This document shows, in pieces, positions 9,790 through 18,855 of a stretch of 64,000 bases of DNA. The stretch spans positions 3,916,172 through 3,980,171 of the forward strand of contig NZ_CP050192.1 in NCBI RefSeq assembly GCF_011694515.1. Direction: 5' to 3'. The notes beneath the pieces are model-generated. The model ran no database searches, was not told where the DNA came from, and was given only the letters and a program-made list of their open reading frames with translations. How positions within the stretch are numbered: position 1 is the first letter of the stretch; each line of letters opens with the position of its first letter. A program made the translations under genes and the position numbers. Source of the stretch: Mycobacterium sp. DL592. GTDB lineage: Bacteria; Actinomycetota; Actinomycetes; Mycobacteriales; Mycobacteriaceae.

Positions 9790-11151
9790 ATGAGCACACC
9801 TGAAAACGAGGACCCGACCGCCAACTGGTCGTTCGAGACCAAGCAGATCCACGCCGGGCAGACCCCGGACGCGGCGACGCATGCCCGGGCCCTCCCGATC
9901 TACCAGACCACGTCCTACACGTTCGATAACACCGATCACGCGGCGGCGCTGTTCGGTCTGGCCGAACCGGGCAACATCTACACCCGGATCATGAATCCGA
10001 CCCAGGACACCGTCGAGCAGCGCATCGCCGCCCTCGAAGGTGGGGTCGCGGCCCTGTTCCTGGCCTCCGGCCAGGCCGCCGAGACACTCGCGATCCTCAA
10101 CATCGCCGGCGCAGGCGACCACATCGTGGCCTCGCCCCGCCTCTACGGCGGCACCTACAACCTGCTGCATTACACGCTGCCCAAGCTCGGCATCGAGACG
10201 ACATTCGTCGAGGACCCCGACGACCTGGACTCGTGGCAGAAGGCCGTGCGGCCCAACACCAAGGCCTTCTTCGCCGAGACGATCTCCAACCCGCAGATCG
10301 ACATCCTCGACACCCCCGGGGTGTCCGGTGTGGCCCACCGCAACGGCGTGCCGTTGATCGTGGACAACACCATCGCGACGCCGTACCTGATCCAGCCGAT
10401 CGCCCAGGGCGCCGACATCGTCGTGCACTCGGCCACCAAGTACCTCGGCGGGCACGGCACCGCGATCGCCGGTGTGATCGTCGACAGCGGCAACTTCGAC
10501 TGGACCAGCGGCAAGTTCCCCGGCTTCACGACCCCGGACCCGAGTTACCACGGTGTGGTGTTCGCCGATCTCGGGGCGCCGGCCTATGCGCTCAAGGCCC
10601 GGGTGCAGTTGCTGCGCGACCTGGGCTCGGCGGCGTCGCCGTTCAACGCCTTCCTGGTCGCCCAGGGCCTGGAGACGTTGAGCTTGCGGATCGAACGCCA
10701 CGTCGCCAACGCCCAGCGGGTCGCCGAATTCCTGGCGGGCCGCGAGGACGTGGTGTCGGTTAACTACGCCGGACTGCCCAGCTCGCCGTGGCATGAGCGG
10801 GCAAAGAAGCTGGCGCCCAAGGGAACCGGCGCGGTGCTGTCCTTCGAACTGGCGGGCGATGGTCCTGCGGGCATCGAAAAAGGAAAGGCCTTCGTCGACG
10901 CGCTGACCCTGCACAGCCACGTCGCCAACATCGGCGACGTGCGCTCCCTGGTGATCCATCCGGCGTCGACCACCCATCAGCAGCTCTCGCCGGAAGAGCA
11001 GCTGGCCACCGGTGTCACCCCGGGTCTGGTTCGGCTGGCAGTCGGCCTGGAGGGGATCGACGACATCCTGGCCGACCTCGAACGCGGCTTCGCCGCGGCC
11101 TCGTCACTGTCCGCGGATGCTTCCGACCCGCGGGCCGTCGCGGCCTTTTGA
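9790..11151 (+). CDS. metY: O-acetylhomoserine sulfhydrylase
   Basis: PLP enzyme of the Cys/Met-metabolism family that makes homocysteine from O-acetylhomoserine and sulfide. The sequence has 453 residues and starts [20 protein letters not shown]. Conserved blocks are [38 protein letters not shown], and the PLP-lysine site [19 protein letters not shown] around residues 213-231. [19 protein letters not shown] near the C-terminus is the usual substrate-carboxylate loop. It follows the SAM-IV riboswitch and is almost contiguous with metX, so it heads a SAM-repressed methionine operon. M. tuberculosis names the counterpart metC (Rv3340). Confidence 0.96.
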   Translation: MSTPENEDPTANWSFETKQIHAGQTPDAATHARALPIYQTTSYTFDNTDHAAALFGLAEPGNIYTRIMNPTQDTVEQRIAALEGGVAALFLASGQAAETLAILNIAGAGDHIVASPRLYGGTYNLLHYTLPKLGIETTFVEDPDDLDSWQKAVRPNTKAFFAETISNPQIDILDTPGVSGVAHRNGVPLIVDNTIATPYLIQPIAQGADIVVHSATKYLGGHGTAIAGVIVDSGNFDWTSGKFPGFTTPDPSYHGVVFADLGAPAYALKARVQLLRDLGSAASPFNAFLVAQGLETLSLRIERHVANAQRVAEFLAGREDVVSVNYAGLPSSPWHERAKKLAPKGTGAVLSFELAGDGPAGIEKGKAFVDALTLHSHVANIGDVRSLVIHPASTTHQQLSPEEQLATGVTPGLVRLAVGLEGIDDILADLERGFAAASSLSADASDPRAVAAF

Positions 11152-11162
11152 GGGAGCCCGAC

Positions 11163-12302
11163 GTGACCATCTCTGATGAGCGAACTGTGACACTGCCCGC
11201 CGAGGGCGAGATCGGTGTGGTCGACATCGGCCCGCTGACGCTGGAAAGCGGCGAGGTACTGGAGAGCGTCTCGATCGCGGTGCAACGCTGGGGCGAGCTC
11301 TCCCCCGACCGCGACAACGTGGTGGTGGCGCTGCATGCCCTCACCGGCGACTCCCATCTGACCGGACCTGCCGGCCCCGGACACCCGACCCCGGGCTGGT
11401 GGGACGGCGTGGCCGGACCCGGCGCACCGATCGACACCAACCGCTGGTGCGCGGTGGCCACCAACGTGCTCGGCGGGTGCCGCGGCTCGACCGGACCCAG
11501 CTCGCGGGCCCGCGACGGCAAGCCGTGGGGTTCGCGCTTCCCCATCATCACCGTGCGCGACCAGGTGGCCGCCGACGTCGCCGCGCTCGCCGCGCTGGGC
11601 ATCACCGACGTCGCCGCCGTCATCGGCGGGTCGATGGGCGGCGCGCGGGCCCTGGAGTGGATGGTGGGCTACCCCGACCGGGTGCGCGCCGGACTGGTGC
11701 TCGCGGTCGGCGCGAGGGCGACGGCTGACCAGATCGGCACGCAGAGCACCCAGATCGCGGCCATCGAGGCCGACCCGAACTGGCAGGGCGGCGACTATCA
11801 CGGCACCGGCCGCAATCCCGATGTCGGACTGCAGCTGGCCCGCCGGTTCGCCCACCTGACCTACCGCGGTGAGGTGGAGCTCGACACCCGGTTCGGCAAC
11901 GACGCCCAGGGTGACGAGGATCCGCTGACCGGTGGCCGCTACGCCGTGCAGAGCTACCTGGAATACCAGGGCGCCAAGCTGGTCGACCGGTTCGACGCAG
12001 GCAGCTACGTGACGCTCACCGAGACGCTGTCCAACCACGACGTGGGCCGCGGACGTGGCGGGGTGGGTGCCGCGCTGCGGTCCTGCCCGGTGCCCGCGGT
12101 GGTCGGCGGGATCACCTCAGATCGCCTGTATCCGCTTCGGCTGCAGCAGGAGCTGGCTGACCTGCTGCCGGGGTGCACCGGACTCAACGTGGTCGAGTCG
12201 ATCTACGGCCATGACGGTTTCCTGGTCGAGACCGAGGCGGTGGGCCAGTTGATTCGCCGCACGCTCGATATCGCCGACGGTGACGGGGAACGCCGGCGGT
12301 GA
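11163..12302 (+). CDS. metX: Homoserine O-acetyltransferase
   Basis: Acetylates L-homoserine with acetyl-CoA, supplying MetY. An alpha/beta-hydrolase-fold enzyme with the nucleophile in [12 protein letters not shown], the [12 protein letters not shown] oxyanion region near the N-terminus, and the late DRLYPLRLQ Asp and YGHDGFL His completing the triad. I chose GTG 11163 (379 aa), which has GAGGGAG just upstream overlapping the metY stop; the in-frame TTG at 11148 adds five residues and looks like the Shine-Dalgarno itself. The last codons overlap the next start by 4 nt (GTGA). Counterpart of M. tuberculosis metA (Rv3341). Confidence 0.95.
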   Translation: MTISDERTVTLPAEGEIGVVDIGPLTLESGEVLESVSIAVQRWGELSPDRDNVVVALHALTGDSHLTGPAGPGHPTPGWWDGVAGPGAPIDTNRWCAVATNVLGGCRGSTGPSSRARDGKPWGSRFPIITVRDQVAADVAALAALGITDVAAVIGGSMGGARALEWMVGYPDRVRAGLVLAVGARATADQIGTQSTQIAAIEADPNWQGGDYHGTGRNPDVGLQLARRFAHLTYRGEVELDTRFGNDAQGDEDPLTGGRYAVQSYLEYQGAKLVDRFDAGSYVTLTETLSNHDVGRGRGGVGAALRSCPVPAVVGGITSDRLYPLRLQQELADLLPGCTGLNVVESIYGHDGFLVETEAVGQLIRRTLDIADGDGERRR

Positions 12303-13033
12303 CCGAGTCACGGCGCCAACGTTCACTGTCATTCGGGTCCGAAGCCGCCGCCTACGAACGGGGCCGCCCGTCGTATCCGCCCGAGGCGATCGACTGGTTG
12401 CTGCCGCCGGGTGCACGTGACGTGCTCGACCTGGGTGCGGGGACCGGCAAGCTGACGACCCGCCTGGTCGAGCGCGGGCTCGATGTGATCGCCGTCGACC
12501 CGATCGCCGAGATGCTGGAACTACTGAGCTCGGCCCTGCCCGACACCCCGGCTCTGCTCGGGACTGCGGAGCAGATCCCGTTGCCGGACAACAGCGTTGA
12601 CGCGGTACTGGTGGCACAGGCATGGCACTGGTTCGATCCCGAGCAAGCGGTGGCCGAGGTGGCGCGGGTGCTGCGTCCCGGCGGCCGGCTCGGGCTGGTG
12701 TGGAACACCCGCGACGAACGGTCAGGCTGGGTCAAGGATCTGGGCCGCATCATCGGCCACGAGAACGATCCGTTCAACGACGAGGTCACTCTGCCGGAGC
12801 CGTTCGTCGACCAGGAGCGCCACCACGTCGAGTGGACGAGTTACCTGACACCCCAGGCGCTGATCGACCTGGTGGCCTCCCGCAGTTACTGCATCACCTC
12901 GCCGGCGGCGGTGCGCACCCGTACCCTTGCCGAGGTTCGCGAACTGCTGGCCACCCATCCGGCACTGGTCAACTCGACCGGTCTGGCGCTGCCTTACATC
13001 ACGGTGTGTGTTCGGGCGACGCTGCGCAATTAG
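12299..13033 (+). CDS. Class I SAM-dependent methyltransferase
   Basis: Cytoplasmic methyltransferase of 244 residues; the acceptor is unknown. The SAM-binding motif I is [13 protein letters not shown] near residues 40-52, motif II is the acidic [10 protein letters not shown] stretch, and later blocks are [27 protein letters not shown] and [16 protein letters not shown]. This is the UbiE/methyltransf_11 type. Its GTG start overlaps the metX stop by 4 nt, so it is translationally coupled to the methionine operon and would share riboswitch control. That makes sense for a SAM consumer, though a direct role in methionine metabolism is not shown. Same position as recalled Rv3342. Confidence 0.9.
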   Translation: MTESRRQRSLSFGSEAAAYERGRPSYPPEAIDWLLPPGARDVLDLGAGTGKLTTRLVERGLDVIAVDPIAEMLELLSSALPDTPALLGTAEQIPLPDNSVDAVLVAQAWHWFDPEQAVAEVARVLRPGGRLGLVWNTRDERSGWVKDLGRIIGHENDPFNDEVTLPEPFVDQERHHVEWTSYLTPQALIDLVASRSYCITSPAAVRTRTLAEVRELLATHPALVNSTGLALPYITVCVRATLRN

Positions 13034-13044
13034 GGTGGTGGGCG

Positions 13045-14217
13045 ATGGTCTCCGCTCAGCAATGGCTTGCCACCCTGTCGGCCGCCGGCGTGCCCGCCTT
13101 CCACTGCCGGCGGGCGGCTGACGGATTGTCGATCGTGGCCCGCACGCCCGGGTTCATCGGCGTCATGCAGGAGGCCAGCGGCCGGCTCGACGAGCGGTCC
13201 CTGCTGGACCGGCTGGCTGACCAGTGGCCGACAGGGCCCGGCCCGGCGCCGTTCACGATTGCCGCCGACAGCGAACCCGACTGGGAATGCGTCCTTCGCA
13301 GTGCCGACCCCGCGCAGGGCGACTACCTGGCGATCGTGCGCATGCCCGAAGACCTGCCGACACGCGACGACGCCTTCTTCACGATTGTGGAGAACCTGCC
13401 CGACGTCGTCACCCGTTACAGCCTCGACTTCCGCTGCATGTATGCCAATCCGGCACTGAGCACGATCACGGGCACGCCCGCCGAAGCCCGCCTGGGCAAG
13501 ACGTACGCCGAGATCGGCGCCCCCGCCGAGCTCACCGCCGATTTCGAGGCCGCCTACCAGCGGGTGATCGACACCGGCGACCCGGTCGAGATGGGCTTCG
13601 ACTATCCCGGGCCGGACGGCGTACGCCACTACCTGGGCCGGGCCACCCCCGAGTTCGATGAGACCGGACAGGTGTGTTCCATCCTGTCGGTGGTCCGCGA
13701 CATCAGCGAGGTCCGGCGGCTGCAGCTCCAGTTGGAGCAACTCGCCCGCACCGACCCGCTGACCGGACTGCTGAACCGGCGCAGCTTCACCGCGCTGCTC
13801 GAGGGCGAGCTGGATCTGGTCCGGAGCGGCCAGCGCGGCTTGAGCCTGCTGCTGCTGGACCTCGACAATTTCAAGGACATCAATGACCGGTTCGGCCATA
13901 CCGCGGGTGACCGGGTGCTCGAGACGGTGGGGCGAATCCTGACCGCGGAAACCCGCCCGCGAGACATCACCGCGCGGCTGGGCGGCGACGAGTTCTGCGT
14001 CGCCCTCATCGACACCGACGCCACCAGCGCCCACTTCGTCGCAAACCGGATCGGCCGACGGGTCAGCGGTATCACCCACGACGACGGCCGGCCACTCGAG
14101 TTGTCGGTGAGCGTCGGTGTCGCTGCGGCAGAGCAGCAGGACATGACGGCACAGGACCTCCTGTCACGCGTCGACGTGCTGATGTACAAGGTGAAGTCGG
14201 GCGGGAACCAGGGCTAA
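13045..14217 (+). CDS. PAS-GGDEF diguanylate cyclase, with I-site
   Basis: Predicted diguanylate cyclase making the second messenger c-di-GMP. ATG 13045 (390 aa) was chosen over the longer frame running through the preceding methyltransferase. The N-terminal ~110 residues are a small sensor-like region shared with the next gene; a PAS domain follows (residues ~112-230, with PDVVTRYSLDFRCMYANPAL). A short coiled helix (RRLQLQLEQLART) leads to the GGDEF domain beginning DPLTGLLNRRSF. The active loop GGDEF is intact at 313-317, and RPRD lies exactly five residues before it, matching an RxxD product-inhibition site. Only 11 nt separate it from its paralogue. There is no transmembrane segment, so sensing is probably cytosolic. 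Confidence 0.9.
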   Translation: MVSAQQWLATLSAAGVPAFHCRRAADGLSIVARTPGFIGVMQEASGRLDERSLLDRLADQWPTGPGPAPFTIAADSEPDWECVLRSADPAQGDYLAIVRMPEDLPTRDDAFFTIVENLPDVVTRYSLDFRCMYANPALSTITGTPAEARLGKTYAEIGAPAELTADFEAAYQRVIDTGDPVEMGFDYPGPDGVRHYLGRATPEFDETGQVCSILSVVRDISEVRRLQLQLEQLARTDPLTGLLNRRSFTALLEGELDLVRSGQRGLSLLLLDLDNFKDINDRFGHTAGDRVLETVGRILTAETRPRDITARLGGDEFCVALIDTDATSAHFVANRIGRRVSGITHDDGRPLELSVSVGVAAAEQQDMTAQDLLSRVDVLMYKVKSGGNQG

Positions 14218-14228
14218 AGTCCGTAGCC

Positions 14229-15392
14229 ATGGGCGATCAGTGGCTGCGCTGGTTTGCCGCATCGGCAGTCCCGGCTTTCCTGTGCCGGCGAGATGGGCTG
14301 CACGTCGAGATCGTCTCTCGAACACCCGAGTTCGCCGCTGCCGTCGATCCGCGGACCGGCCAGCTCGACGAACTCGCCATCCGCAGCAGGCTGGAATCGG
14401 CGTGGCCCGAGAACGCCAGTTCGCCCGCGATCGCACATCTGCCCGCTTCGCCGGACTGGCAGTGCGTAGTACAGGCGCTCGACAACCCGCCCGACCAGTG
14501 CCTCGGAATTCTGCGGCGGACGACGCCCCGCCAGCGCTACAACGAGGCGTTCTATGCGATCGCGCAGGCGTTACCCGACATCGTTGCGCGCATCGACCGC
14601 AGCCATCGCCATGTCTACATCAACCCCAGCATCGAGCGGGTGACCGGGATTCCGGCCCAGGCGTTCATCGGCAAGAGCAAGCGGGAACTCGGGCTGCCGC
14701 CGGAACTGGTGGCGCAGTGGGAGTCGCTGGTGGACCGGGTGGTGGATAGCCAGCAGCCCGCCGAAGAGGAGCACGAGCTTCCCACGCTGCACGGGCCTCG
14801 CACCTTCCTGACCCGCGCGGTCCCCGAACGTTCCGCCGACGGCGTCGTCCGCACCGTGCTCAGCACGTCCCACGACATCACCCATCTCAAGGCACTGCAG
14901 CGCCAGTTGGCCGAACTGGCCAGCACCGACCCCCTGACGTCGGTACTCAATCAGCGCGGTTTCACCGAACGACTGCAGACGCAGCTCTCCCGCGTACGCG
15001 ACGGCCGCGGGAGGCTGAGCGTGCTGCTGCTCGACGTCAACGACTTCAAGTCCGTCAACGACACGTTCGGCCATCTCGCGGGCGACAACGTGCTGAAGGC
15101 CATCGGCGAAGCGCTCCAACTCGAAGCCGGACCCGACGATTTCGTCGGCCGCCTCGGTGGCGACGAGTTCTGTGTCGCCCTCGTCGATGCCGACGCCGCA
15201 CGGGCCGGGGCGACTGCCGAGCGGATTCGCCGGCGCATCGGCGGCTATCGCGTCGACGGCAGCGAGTATGGCGTCAGCGTGAGCATCGGCCTGGCGACCG
15301 CCGATGACAACGATGTCGCGGTGGCCGATCTCATGACGCGGGTGGATCGGCTGATGTATCAGGAGAAGTCCCGCCGTACCGCCCGGCGCTAG
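14229..15392 (+). CDS. PAS-GGDEF diguanylate cyclase paralogue, lacking the RxxD I-site
   Basis: Tandem paralogue of the preceding gene (387 aa) with the same order: ~110-residue N-terminal region (opening DQWLRWFAASAVPAFLCRR), PAS (with PDIVARIDRSHRHVYINPSI), a signalling helix, then GGDEF starting DPLTSVLNQRGF. The GGDEF loop is intact at 310-314 and the metal-binding VLLLDVNDFKSVND block is present, so it should be active. At the inhibition-site position it reads GPDD instead of RxxD, so feedback by c-di-GMP is probably lost. It should be co-transcribed with the first copy. It converges on the FAD monooxygenase with only 4 nt between stops. Confidence 0.9.
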   Translation: MGDQWLRWFAASAVPAFLCRRDGLHVEIVSRTPEFAAAVDPRTGQLDELAIRSRLESAWPENASSPAIAHLPASPDWQCVVQALDNPPDQCLGILRRTTPRQRYNEAFYAIAQALPDIVARIDRSHRHVYINPSIERVTGIPAQAFIGKSKRELGLPPELVAQWESLVDRVVDSQQPAEEEHELPTLHGPRTFLTRAVPERSADGVVRTVLSTSHDITHLKALQRQLAELASTDPLTSVLNQRGFTERLQTQLSRVRDGRGRLSVLLLDVNDFKSVNDTFGHLAGDNVLKAIGEALQLEAGPDDFVGRLGGDEFCVALVDADAARAGATAERIRRRIGGYRVDGSEYGVSVSIGLATADDNDVAVADLMTRVDRLMYQEKSRRTARR

Positions 15393-15396
15393 CCCG

Positions 15397-16908
15397 TCAG
15401 GCGGCCGCCCCGAACCAGCGCTCGAGCGCCACCGCGAGGTTTGTGTCGTCGCCGGCCGCGAATTGGTCTGTCGCCCAAGCGACATAGCCGTCGGGCCGGA
15501 TCAGTATCGCGTCAGGCCCTCCGGTGAGCCGCCCGGTCACCACATCGACGCGCTGCGTCCAGCCGCGCGCGGCGTCGGCCGCCGCGCCGCCGCCCAGGTC
15601 GAGAAGCACGGGCCGGGCCCGGTGCAGCATATCGGCGACGCGGCGCCCGTCGTCGAGGGTGAGGTCGGGCACCAGGTGTCCCGACAGGGTGTGGTCGTCG
15701 CCGGTGGCATAGCGCACGTCTGAGCCTGCGAGCAGGTTGGCGAAGTAGTCCACTACGTCGGGGATGTTCATCAACTCACCGAACAGCGTTCGCAATGATC
15801 CGATTTCGGGACCAGGTGCCATCAGGGCGATCTGCGCCAGCGAGTGCATCATGACCCGCTGGCCCACGGGATGGCGTTCGGCTTCGTAGGTGTCGAGCAG
15901 CCCCGGCGGCGCCCACCCGTTGGTGTCGGCGGCCAGCTTCCAGCCGAGGTTCACCGCATCCTGCAAGCCGAGGTTGAGTCCCGGGCCACCCATCGCCGAG
16001 TGGACGTGGGCGGCGTCGCCGAGCAAGAGCACCCGCCCGGCCCGGTACCGCTCGGCCTGCCTGGTGTTCTGGCCATTGATGCGGCGCAGCGCATGCGGGC
16101 CCGGCCCATGCGGTGCCTCGATCGGCACGTCGACACCGAGCACGCGGTGAAGGCTGGCACGTAGCTCCGGGATCGACATCGGCCCCTGTTCGCCGGCCTG
16201 ACCGTACTCGAGGGTGCCCAGCAGCGGATCCCCCGGCTGAAAGGGCGCGAAGATCACCATTCCGTTGTCGAACCGATTGTGACCGAAGGCAATCCGGCCG
16301 AATCCAGGGACGAGCAAGCTGCCGTCCTCGGCCTTTGACTCCGGCGGAACGTGGACGTGGGCCAGCCTGGCGACGGTGTTCGACGTCGTGCCCGCGAAGC
16401 CGATGCCGGTGCTCTTGCGTACCAGGCTGCGCCCGCCGTCGGCGCCGACGAGGTAGCGGGCGTTGAGGGTGTAGCCGCCGCCCGGGCCCGCCACGGCGAT
16501 CGCCACGTCGTCGTGGCCCGGTTGCAACCCGGACAGCTCGTGGCCCCACCGCAGGTCCACCCCGAGATTGAGCGCCCGCTGCGCCAGGAACCGAACCAGA
16601 CGAGGTTGCGGCATCAGCATCGCCCGCATCGGATTGTCGGCGCGCCCGGTCAGATCTAGTGACATTCCGGAGAACATCCAGGCGGCCGCGGGCTGAGGCG
16701 GCTCGGTGGAGCCGGTGAGCGGGCCAAACAGCCCGCGCATGTCGAGCATCCGAACCACCTGGCCGACAAGGCCGTTGGCCTTTGGCTCGTCGCTGGGCCC
16801 GGGCAGGGCGTCGAGCACGACGGGCGTGATGCCGGCCAGCGCGAGCTCGCAGGCCAGCATCAGTCCGTTGGGGCCCGCACCGGAGATGACGACGTGATGG
16901 GTTTTCAT
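15397..16908 (-). CDS. FAD-dependent monooxygenase (aromatic hydroxylase / Rox-like family)
   Basis: Class A flavoprotein monooxygenase that would hydroxylate an aromatic or polyketide substrate using NAD(P)H. ATG 16908 gives 503 aa and starts with the FAD dinucleotide motif VVISGAGPNGLMLACELA. The DG motif is YLVGADGGRSLVRKSTGI, and the GD motif is VLLLGDAAHVHSAMGGPGLNLGLQDAVNLGWKLA. A C-terminal thioredoxin-like tail follows. Its ATG overlaps the stop of the TetR gene upstream (ATGA), so the pair forms one operon under the palindromic operator at 17541-17578. Rifampicin and tetracycline monooxygenases belong to the same superfamily, but the sequence alone does not define the substrate. Confidence 0.88.
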   Translation of the reverse strand: MKTHHVVISGAGPNGLMLACELALAGITPVVLDALPGPSDEPKANGLVGQVVRMLDMRGLFGPLTGSTEPPQPAAAWMFSGMSLDLTGRADNPMRAMLMPQPRLVRFLAQRALNLGVDLRWGHELSGLQPGHDDVAIAVAGPGGGYTLNARYLVGADGGRSLVRKSTGIGFAGTTSNTVARLAHVHVPPESKAEDGSLLVPGFGRIAFGHNRFDNGMVIFAPFQPGDPLLGTLEYGQAGEQGPMSIPELRASLHRVLGVDVPIEAPHGPGPHALRRINGQNTRQAERYRAGRVLLLGDAAHVHSAMGGPGLNLGLQDAVNLGWKLAADTNGWAPPGLLDTYEAERHPVGQRVMMHSLAQIALMAPGPEIGSLRTLFGELMNIPDVVDYFANLLAGSDVRYATGDDHTLSGHLVPDLTLDDGRRVADMLHRARPVLLDLGGGAAADAARGWTQRVDVVTGRLTGGPDAILIRPDGYVAWATDQFAAGDDTNLAVALERWFGAAA

Positions 16909-17522
16909 GACGACTTTCTGTTCGGTTCGGGCAGGCCCGCGGCGACGTCGGCGAAACCGCGCCGCATCAAGCCGACCACCGGAACGGGCGGATCGGCCCT
17001 GACGTAGGCGTCCATGGCAGCTTCGGCGACGGCCCGGATGCTGGCGGCGACGAGGCGGGGATACATGTCCCGCTCTGGGTCGGTGCCGGTGCGTTCGGCG
17101 ATGGCCTGCACCCATTCGGCCATCAGGTTGTTGGCCAGCGCATTACGCACTTCGATTGCCATGCTGAGTTCGACAAGTTGGTCGAGCTGCTTGCGGGTCG
17201 GCGCGTGATCCTCGCCCAGTTCGGCAACAAGCGGGTCGAGCACCGACTCGGTGATTGCCGTCCACAGCGGCTCGTGTGCGGGCCATTCCCGAAAGACCTT
17301 GAGGCTGCGGCGCATCCGCTCGATCTGACGGTATGCCACCGCCTCGTACTTGCCGGCGAAGTAGTTGTTGAACGTCCGCAGTGACACACCGGCCCGCTCG
17401 GCGATGGCCTCTCGGGTGACGTTGTCGATTCCGCGCTCGAGGACCAGGTGGAGTGCGGCATCGCTCAATGCCCGGCGGGTTTCAACCTTCTTGCGCTCAC
17501 GCAAGCCCTGCGGTGCAGTCAT
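16905..17522 (-). CDS. TetR family transcriptional regulator of the monooxygenase operon
   Basis: Ligand-responsive repressor. ATG 17522 (205 aa) starts MTAPQGLRERKKVETRR. The N-terminal helix-turn-helix is GIDNVTREAIAERAGVSLRTFNNYF, the classic TetR_N signature ending in the recognition helix; the C-terminal two-thirds is an effector domain. An upstream in-frame start would add 12 residues; I prefer 17522 because a TACGGT hexamer lies 6 nt before it and the operator begins just upstream. The last bases overlap the start of the monooxygenase. Self-repression of a two-gene detoxification operon is the natural reading, with induction by the monooxygenase substrate. Confidence 0.88.
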   Translation of the reverse strand: MTAPQGLRERKKVETRRALSDAALHLVLERGIDNVTREAIAERAGVSLRTFNNYFAGKYEAVAYRQIERMRRSLKVFREWPAHEPLWTAITESVLDPLVAELGEDHAPTRKQLDQLVELSMAIEVRNALANNLMAEWVQAIAERTGTDPERDMYPRLVAASIRAVAEAAMDAYVRADPPVPVVGLMRRGFADVAAGLPEPNRKSS

Positions 17523-17528
17523 GTGCCC

Positions 17529-17534
17529 ACCGTA
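17529..17534 (-). promoter_or_regulatory. Candidate -10 hexamer (TACGGT) of the TetR-monooxygenase operon
   Basis: On the minus strand TACGGT lies 6 nt before the ATG at 17522, consistent with a leaderless transcript. The palindromes at 17541-17578 would overlie the -35 region. Confidence 0.5.
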
Positions 17535-17540
17535 CGCCCG

Positions 17541-17578
17541 AACTTGCCTACCATGCAAAATTGCCTAGTAGGCAAGTT
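17541..17578. promoter_or_regulatory. Double palindromic operator for the TetR regulator
   Basis: Perfect 11-bp arms AACTTGCCTAC (17541-17551) and GTAGGCAAGTT (17568-17578) enclose 16 bp. Within this, 17561-17575 is a perfect 7-1-7 palindrome TTGCCTAGTAGGCAA. 17544-17558 is a weaker version of the same site, offset by 17 bp. That is the layout expected for two TetR dimers bound on overlapping helix faces. It lies 19-56 bp upstream of the regulator ATG, over the likely -35 region. Confidence 0.75.
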
Positions 17579-17610
17579 CTGCCGGGGCGTCCAGTGGCCA
17601 CTCGGCCGGG

Positions 17611-17940
17611 CTACGACGTGCCCAGCGGGTCGATGGTCGAAGCCACGTAGATCATGACCACGCACAACGTTGTCATGGTGGCGAAGTCCAGACTGCGGGA
17701 GCGCACCACCAGCAGACCGGCGCGCTCGTCGGAGAGCACCAGCCGCAGCGCGGCGGCCACCCCGACCGCGATGCCGATCAGCAGCGAACCGCGCCGCCAG
17801 AAGCCCGCGGCCACCAGCACGAAGGCCAGCAGGAACACCGCGATCACACTCAGGATCGGCCACTGCGACCGCACAACACGTCGGGCGAAGGAGACCACCT
17901 CGTCGCGCGTCGGCGGCCGGCGGCGCACCCGAGCGGTCAC
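17611..17940 (-). CDS. DUF3017 small membrane protein
   Basis: Small integral membrane protein of 109 residues with unknown function. GTG 17940 is used because it overlaps the folD stop (GTGA). The sequence begins with a basic stretch ([15 protein letters not shown]), followed by three hydrophobic segments at about residues 25-45, 48-65 and 80-100. The basic N-terminus is probably cytoplasmic. The tight coupling to folD, and the position match with recalled Rv3355c next to folD (Rv3356c), support identification as the DUF3017 family. No catalytic motif is visible. Confidence 0.85.
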   Translation of the reverse strand: MTARVRRRPPTRDEVVSFARRVVRSQWPILSVIAVFLLAFVLVAAGFWRRGSLLIGIAVGVAAALRLVLSDERAGLLVVRSRSLDFATMTTLCVVMIYVASTIDPLGTS

Positions 17941-18785
17941 CGGGCCCCTTCGGCGGCCTCGACGACGTTGGTCAGCAGGAAGGCCCGCGTCAGCGGCCCG
18001 ACCCCGCCGGGGTTCGGCGAGATGTGCCCGGCGATCTCCCACACGTCGGGGTGGACGTCTCCGGTGAGCTTGCCCTCGACCCGGCTCACCCCGACGTCGA
18101 CCACCGCCGCGCCCGGACGGACCATGGCGGGCGTCAGCATGTGCGGCACCCCGACGGCGGCGACGATGATGTCGGCCTGCCGCGTCAACGCGGCGAGATC
18201 GCGGGTTCCGGTGTGGCACAACGTCACTGTCGCGTTCTCGGTGCGGCGGGTCAGCAGCAGCCCCAGCGGGCGGCCCACCGTGACACCGCGGCCGATCACC
18301 ACCACGTGGGCACCGTCGATCGGGACGTCGTAGCGGCGCAGCAGGTGCACGATGCCGCGCGGGGTGCACGGCAGCGGCGCGTCCTTGCCGAGCACCAGCC
18401 TGCCCAGGCTGATCGGGTGCAGTCCGTCGGCGTCCTTGCTCGGGTCGATCCGTTCGAGCGCGGCGTTCTCGTCGAGGTGGCGCGGCAGCGGAAGCTGCAC
18501 GATGTAGCCCGTGCAGTCCGGGTTCGCATTGAGCTCGTCGAGGGTGTCCTCGAGCTGCGCCTGGGTGATGTCAGCGGGCAGGTCCCGGCGAATCGAGGTG
18601 ATACCGACCTTGGCGCAGTCGGCGTGCTTACCGCGCACGTAGGCGTGTGAACCGGGATCGTCGCCGACGAGAACGGTGCCCAGTCCGGGAGTGCGTCCGG
18701 CCGCGGTCAACGCCGCCACACGTTCGGTCAGGTCGACGAAAATCTCGTCGCGGGTGAGCTTGCCGTCCAAGGTGATAGCGACCAC
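17937..18785 (-). CDS. folD: Bifunctional methylenetetrahydrofolate dehydrogenase / methenyltetrahydrofolate cyclohydrolase
   Basis: Interconverts 5,10-methylene-, 5,10-methenyl- and 10-formyl-tetrahydrofolate for purine and formyl-Met supply. The 282-residue length is standard. The catalytic Tyr and Lys are in [17 protein letters not shown] (Tyr-x3-Lys). Family blocks [25 protein letters not shown] and the NADP-binding [14 protein letters not shown] all appear. The GTG at 18785 is the only plausible start. It is followed by the overlapping DUF3017 gene and is divergent from the OYE-type oxidoreductase, with 70 bp between starts. Confidence 0.95.
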   Translation of the reverse strand: MVAITLDGKLTRDEIFVDLTERVAALTAAGRTPGLGTVLVGDDPGSHAYVRGKHADCAKVGITSIRRDLPADITQAQLEDTLDELNANPDCTGYIVQLPLPRHLDENAALERIDPSKDADGLHPISLGRLVLGKDAPLPCTPRGIVHLLRRYDVPIDGAHVVVIGRGVTVGRPLGLLLTRRTENATVTLCHTGTRDLAALTRQADIIVAAVGVPHMLTPAMVRPGAAVVDVGVSRVEGKLTGDVHPDVWEIAGHISPNPGGVGPLTRAFLLTNVVEAAEGAR

Positions 18786-18855
18786 GGATCGTATTGTTCC
18801 ATTGACCGGCTACCCATCGTTGACAGCACTGATCACCACGTGGTCAGCTGCGCTC

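Noticed and set aside
9562..10977. 471-residue minus-strand frame opposite metY and the riboswitch
   Set aside because: Antisense shadow that covers the riboswitch; metY is unmistakable on the other strand.
18676..18855. 60-residue N-terminal extension of the OYE-type gene
   Set aside because: Runs over the start of folD and the shared promoter; family N-terminus begins at 18856.
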